Below are positions 59,801 through 64,000 of a stretch of DNA of 64,000 nt, piece by piece (position 1 is the first letter of the stretch; every line of letters starts with the position of its first letter). Source of the DNA: Sclerodactyla briareus. Its lineage: Eukaryota; Echinodermata; Holothuroidea; Dendrochirotida; Sclerodactylidae. Below the pieces are notes generated by a model. That model searched no databases and had not been told where the DNA came from. It worked only from the letters and a program-made list of their open reading frames with translations. The DNA is taken from NCBI GenBank assembly GCA_026419785.1, contig JAODTK010000433.1:1-64000 (forward strand), in the 5' to 3' direction. Position numbers and translations under genes: made by a program.

Positions 59801-60575
59801 CATCTTGTTTTTTATGCCCTTAGAGAAACTCGGGAGGAATATGTTCGGTGTCGTGCGCTATTCCTCTCCCCGATTTTGCTTTTCCTTTCCTGTCTGCCCC
59901 TGATCTTCTAATTTCGCAGGGGGCGGGGATGGGGGTGAGGGAGGGTCTCGGGGTGGGGGAGGGTCTTCCAACGGTTACCATATGGTCAACTGGTGGCGAC
60001 TTGGTCTAGGTCGATCATGTGATTCAGCCACTTTTAAAGATTTCCACATACCTAGTGATGATACCCCTGATGAGCGAAAAAACACCTTTGAATGAAGAAA
60101 CCTTTTAGAATATGATGCGATATCACCTGAGCATCTGACGAAAAAGCGAAGACGGCAACGTTACGATCAGAAAATCGTCCAAGTGCAAATACACATCAGT
60201 ACGGTACCGGTTGATGGTCACGATATTATGTCAATGCAAAATTGTTCCGAAATTTTGTGAGATGATTTCTATCGTCCATCATTGTACGAATGTTATCAGA
60301 CGATATCGCCTATATACATCACGTTAGGATTATCGAGACAATTCCAACTTCAACCCTCCCAAAGTCCTGCGATCTTTTAACTATCTTGCAGAGCGCAACT
60401 ACCAAGGCCCAAGGATGACCAATGGAAGGTCGACCCCCCCCCCCCCCCCCCCCTTCCACAGGCGGAGAAAGATTCGGGCCATTTTGGGGCGTCCACAATG
60501 ATGTAGGATACCCTCCTCAGACTGCCAACAAGTAGATGCATGAGCGTTGCGCTCTCAGAAACCTTAAACAACTAG
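56810..60575. other. No gene recognised
   Basis: C-runs occur at 57408-57417 and 60436-60453, and G-runs at 59682-59701. At 59921-59970 four or more G-runs occur in close succession, a good G-quadruplex candidate. Open frames up to 131 codons (59042-59437) show no domain I recognise. Confidence 0.4.
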
Positions 60576-60577
60576 AC

Positions 60578-61185
60578 ATGTACAGGCGGGAACCGCCGAC
60601 GTGTATATCCCTGCAGAAACAGCCTCTGTGGACTTCGTTTAGAGGAAACACATCAAGTTATGTCCAATATACCTCCAGTGAATTTAAATGCCCTCCGTTT
60701 GGTTCAGGCACCAACTGTAATCTACATTCCCCAAGTTTTGTTTAAATACGACAAAGTTAGAAAAATCGCATGATCATGCAAATTTGACCTCCTCTGACAT
60801 TTGGGAGTAGTGACCTCATGTTGTTTGGACTAACAACATTCCTCATCCACCGAATTTTGTTCAAATCCGACGAAGTTAGAAAATTGCAAAAAACACAAAT
60901 TTGACTTCTGGTGACAACATCATGTTATTCGGGACCAACTTTTTTGTCCCCAACCACTAAGTTTCGTGTAAATCGGTAAACTCGAATTTTTTCGGTGTAC
61001 AACCTGCAAAATAGAGGGCAGCAGTCATTACACGAGGCCCACTTTCGAACCATCCGATATTTTCACTAGGGCGGACAGTGTACCAAGTTTTCGATCAATC
61101 GGAAAAGCGTTGAAGACATTATTACCTAAGCCTCAGTTCCCGGCTGACGGCGAACTTGGACACTACTCGTGGTCGCGGGGGTATA
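60578..61185 (+). repeat. Dispersed repeat family A, copy 4
   Basis: Begins atgtacaggcgggaaccgc, cgacgtgtatatccctgcag, gacttcgtttagaggaaaca, then two gaattttgtt-aaat-cgac modules, catgttattcgggacc, caaccactaagtttcgtgta, cctgcaaaatagag, atccgatattttcac, gggcggaca, ttttcgatcaatcgga and a ggctgacggcgaac end. This is the best preserved 5' half of the family and helps define its start. Confidence 0.85.
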
Positions 61186-61189
61186 ATTA

Positions 61190-62094
61190 AACCGAACTTG
61201 GGTATTTGAAAAAGAAAAAAAAATCTTTTCAAATTCTTATCCTCTGTCCCTTGCCAGTTGCCACTGACTACCCTGTAAGTGTAAATCACCGCCCAGACCA
61301 AAATTACCAAGCTATCAATTATTACTCCTTGTCCACCCATTGAAATATCCAAAATCCTCGTATTTGGCTCGAATTTCCGGCTCTAAGCTCCAACTTGAGA
61401 GTCCTGTAGTCAACTTTTCTCCCTGTTGGTTCTGGTGTGACGAGTGCCAGACTCGCCTTCACGGTTTTGCTGGCCCCGTAGAGGAGCACGCGCATCAGCC
61501 GGGTTACGACTTGCGACTTGTTGGCTGAAAGTGCGGTGATTATTCGCGAATGGCCGTACTTCCCCTGGGTTTAAATATGACGAGGCGACACGGGTGAGAG
61601 GCATCCGTCTGTTTATTGTAGCACAGGGGGTGGGATCTCCAACTTTTTGACTGGAAGCCAGACCTGCAGAGTGCGAACAGTCTCTGTTGAACGCGAAAAG
61701 TGAATAATCGCTGTTCTCTCCGACACTTTGTAATAATAGTTCTTACCGCAGTGACTGAGGACACTGGATTATAAACTATAGTTTATCAATTTCATATGCG
61801 AGCATTGTTTAAACGTGAGGTTTCTTATTACCAATTTCACTGGTTTCCGGAGCATTTGAAGCAATCCCGTACAACTTGGACAACGATTCAAATGAATTAA
61901 AATAATAAGTGTCAGTACGTGTCAGTGTGTGAATGATGCGAACAATATTTTATCCTTCATTCCGATAGGATACTTTGTTGCAGCTCTTCCTGAACATCAG
62001 AGCTCGTGGACGATATGTCGACTTTTTTTAACTTAGGGAGTTAGGTGAACAGCGTCCGTACGTTAGGCGTGTGTCGGATATTGTCGGAGTTAAT
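61190..62094 (+). promoter_or_regulatory. Upstream region of hand
   Basis: No other gene is visible between the family A repeat and the hand start codon, so promoter and 5' untranslated sequence should lie here. A perfect 16-base palindrome ataaactatagtttat occupies 61772-61787 and contains a TATAAA word about 320 bases before the ATG. I cannot place the transcription start. Confidence 0.45.
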
Positions 62095-62889
62095 ATGGCT
62101 AGTCTCATGGCGGAGCATATGCAGTCCCCGATAGATCTCAGGACTACACGGGCGGATTGCAGGTTTATGTCGACGGGAGAGGGTAATGTGGCCGCCGGTC
62201 ACGGCATGTTCCAAGACCACCCGCCCGCCGGCATCCCGCACCCCGCGACAGGCTACGGTATTAACTCATGCATCGAGATGTTGGAAGCTCACGAATACCG
62301 TGCTATGACCACTGTATCGACAGCCAACGAGTACCACCAGGACCCGAGGGTTAGATTAATGTACGGGGGTACTGCGGACAGCGAAAACTACCCCAACACA
62401 GTCCTAGACGGAAACTGCACCCTGCGGAGATGGGCAACAGCCCCAGTTAACGGGTACCACCAGAGATCCCCGGCGGAATACGCCGTCACGGCAGTCAACT
62501 CTCACTCCACGTCCCACTCCCAGGGTCATTTTCAACGTCCCCGGTGAGCGAACACTCTCTCCACCCAGTGTCGCCGGGAAGGTTGCGTCGGGGGTCGTGT
62601 CGCAGTGCGAGGAAGGTAGCGTTTGTAAGAAGGAACGGAAGAGGACTCAGAGCATCAACACCGCCTTCGCGGAGCTTAGGGATAGGATCCCCGATGTTCC
62701 CCCCGCCGATACCCCAAAAGCTTTCCAAAATTAAGACTCTGCGGCTCGCGACTGCACTATCCCTACCTAACGGATATTCTATCGACGGGAACGGCAGGGA
62801 AGGACGGGCCCGTCGGAGTGTGCCCATCTTCGGAACGAGCTACTGCGGATCGAGGGCAAGGAGAGGAATCGAAAAGGGAGACGGCTACG
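62095..62889 (+). CDS. HAND-class bHLH transcription factor, exon 1 (frame broken)
   Basis: HAND proteins are DNA-binding basic helix-loop-helix regulators that dimerise with E-proteins on E-boxes and act in mesoderm and heart or muscle development in several phyla. The first in-frame ATG is at 62095; the open frame begins at a GTG a few codons earlier, which would not serve as start here. About 150 codons of low-complexity N-terminus (Met, His, Tyr, Ser rich) run to a stop at 62545. The bHLH follows in other frames: KKERKRTQSINTAFAELRD (basic region and helix 1, from 62627), IPDVP, then KLSKIKTLRLAT (62718-62753) in a third frame, then a DIL segment at 62773 in a fourth. QSIN, FAELR and KIKTLRLAT separate HAND from TWIST. 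A donor ACG-GTAGGT ends the exon at 62889. The remaining C-terminal exon lies outside. The breaks are probably sequencing indels. Confidence 0.88.
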
Positions 62890-64000
62890 GTAGGTCATTA
62901 ACTTTCTTTTCAGCGTTTAACCTTGTCTAGTTTTGTTAAGCAATTAATCAACCCTTTCTGGGTCGTTTCATTAATTAGCCGATTGTTTCACACCCGTGTT
63001 TATCGCCCCAATTTTCTGTTTTTCTTGAGAAACTGGGTATCGTTTTCCACCTTCGTCGCCGCCCTGCCCTATTTCTTTTACTAGTTTCGGGTGGTTTCGG
63101 GCTGAGGAGCGGGATCAGGACATCCGCTCAGTATGGATGCAAAATCTATGTAAAATATAATAATTCCCGCACGTCTAACACATGTCGTACGACCAGGAAC
63201 CAATTACCCGTCGTATTATTTTAAAGCATCGAGGCATTAAATTTTTATTCCGCATGAACGAAATAAGTTTATACTCCCAATCGGTGGAATGATAAGTTAA
63301 CTGGAGCAGTATGGCGCTAAGTAAGAGGCGTGACCAGCTACTACTAGTATAATAAACTATCGCTATTAAAGTCCCTCATTTTTCGATTACAAGAATGTTT
63401 TCGGGAAGAAAGGGAAGTAATGAATGCACGGGGGCAGTAGTAAACACACCAGATGACTGATGGTTCAATAATGTGCGTCGGTGGAATAGATCATGGTTGT
63501 CTTCCCTTTAGTTCACACATAACACTCTATAAATAGGTCATTGTTCTCTGCCAAGGCTATATAATCTCCTCACCCCTTGTGATTTATAAATTAGAAAGAG
63601 AAATAATTAATTGTTCACTTCCAAAATAGCAACAAGCATTAACAAATATATATATATATATATACTTTCAAGATTCAGTCAGGTCAGTTCGTATTATTTG
63701 TTAAGTTGTTCCTCAGTGACCCCGTCCAAATTCCGACGCTACATTCTTTCACACCTACGATCTCTCCTAATAAACTCTCTCTTTTTTACCCCTTGATGTC
63801 CTTTACACACTCGTTATCCTTAGCTACTAGCAGTAACGAACTTAGACATTCTAAAACTAAAACTTGAACTTTCTATCTTTCGACCGAATTCCATCTTTTT
63901 CCACCGCTCAGAGTCAGACGCAGCGGATTCTGCCGGTAAAGTTTTATGTTGATGGCACGTTTTGAATTCATTAGCTAAAGTATACCCCCGTGTAAGACTG
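62890..64000 (+). other. hand intron 1 (runs off the window)
   Basis: It starts at a canonical GT (62890). I searched for the tryptophan-rich C-terminal exon of HAND and do not see it, so the intron is longer than about 1.1 kb. A (TA)n tract lies at about 63645-63664. CTATAAATAG at 63527-63536 is an exact match to the MEF2 consensus. Confidence 0.6.
63527..63536. promoter_or_regulatory. MEF2-type site in hand intron
   Basis: CTATAAATAG fits YTAWWWWTAR exactly and is immediately followed by an AGGTCA half-site (63535-63540, sharing two bases). MEF2 is a known regulator of muscle and heart genes, so the position in a hand intron is suggestive. The same word could also be a TATA box. Confidence 0.35.

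Noticed and set aside
62889..62914. ctttcttttcag at 62902-62913 as acceptor for the intron starting at 62890
   Set aside because: A 24-base intron is too short for an animal, and the downstream sequence does not continue the HAND C-terminus.
1..64000. CRISPR-like arrays, bacterial gene clusters or viral genes
   Set aside because: No regularly spaced short identical repeats, no prokaryotic gene density and no viral protein motifs; all tandem repeats here are long and diverged or simple microsatellites.

Overview
The window reads as nuclear DNA of an invertebrate animal. There are no operons, and the sequence is AT-rich and dominated by non-coding DNA, old retrotransposons, simple-sequence tracts and dispersed repeats rich in AGGTCA-type words. 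Two things point to a deuterostome, possibly an echinoderm or another marine ambulacrarian: the bHLH gene at the right end is clearly of the HAND class, and the repeat style (caagtttcgtgtaaatcgg blocks, aggtcaaaggtca strings, poly-G/C runs, GT microsatellites) is one I associate with those genomes. The phylum is an inference; no barcode gene is present.

Layout. 0.86-2.8 kb: a tandem duplication with a ~612 bp period, short degenerate tandem repeats, and a partial family A repeat. 7.5-19.1 kb: three copies of family C (two inverted relative to the first), one family A copy, one family B copy, paired family G copies, and two copies of a tRNA-derived SINE. 22.9-25.2 kb: a decayed non-LTR retrotransposon on the minus strand with endonuclease-less but recognisable reverse transcriptase motifs and a (TAA)n tail. 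26.4 kb: a long (AAAT)n tract. 28.3-28.7 kb: a polypyrimidine tract. 31.3 kb: a family A copy. 35.4-39.4 kb: AGGTCA-type repeats, two tandem duplications and an inverted family B copy. 39.4-40.8 kb and 53.3-53.9 kb: two remnants of a second LINE type with an AP-endonuclease domain, both minus strand. 41.7-56.0 kb: an inverted pair (family E) with promoter-like and splice-like signals in one copy. 46.9-47.6 kb: a block crowded with ACGTA. 48.2-49.1 kb: a ~480 bp tandem duplication. 50.8-56.8 kb: three direct copies of family F. 60.6-61.2 kb: the fourth family A copy. 62.1-62.9 kb: exon 1 of the HAND gene, plus strand, with its intron running off the right end.

Sequence quality matters. The HAND bHLH region, which is under strong constraint, changes frame at least three times over ~200 bp in an otherwise intact gene, and neighbouring duplicate units differ mostly by one-base gains and losses. 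This fits a draft long-read assembly with residual indels better than real gene decay. Absence of long open frames elsewhere is therefore weak evidence against genes. The only host protein-coding gene I can support is hand. I found no rRNA, functional tRNA, CRISPR, bacterial or viral gene cluster.
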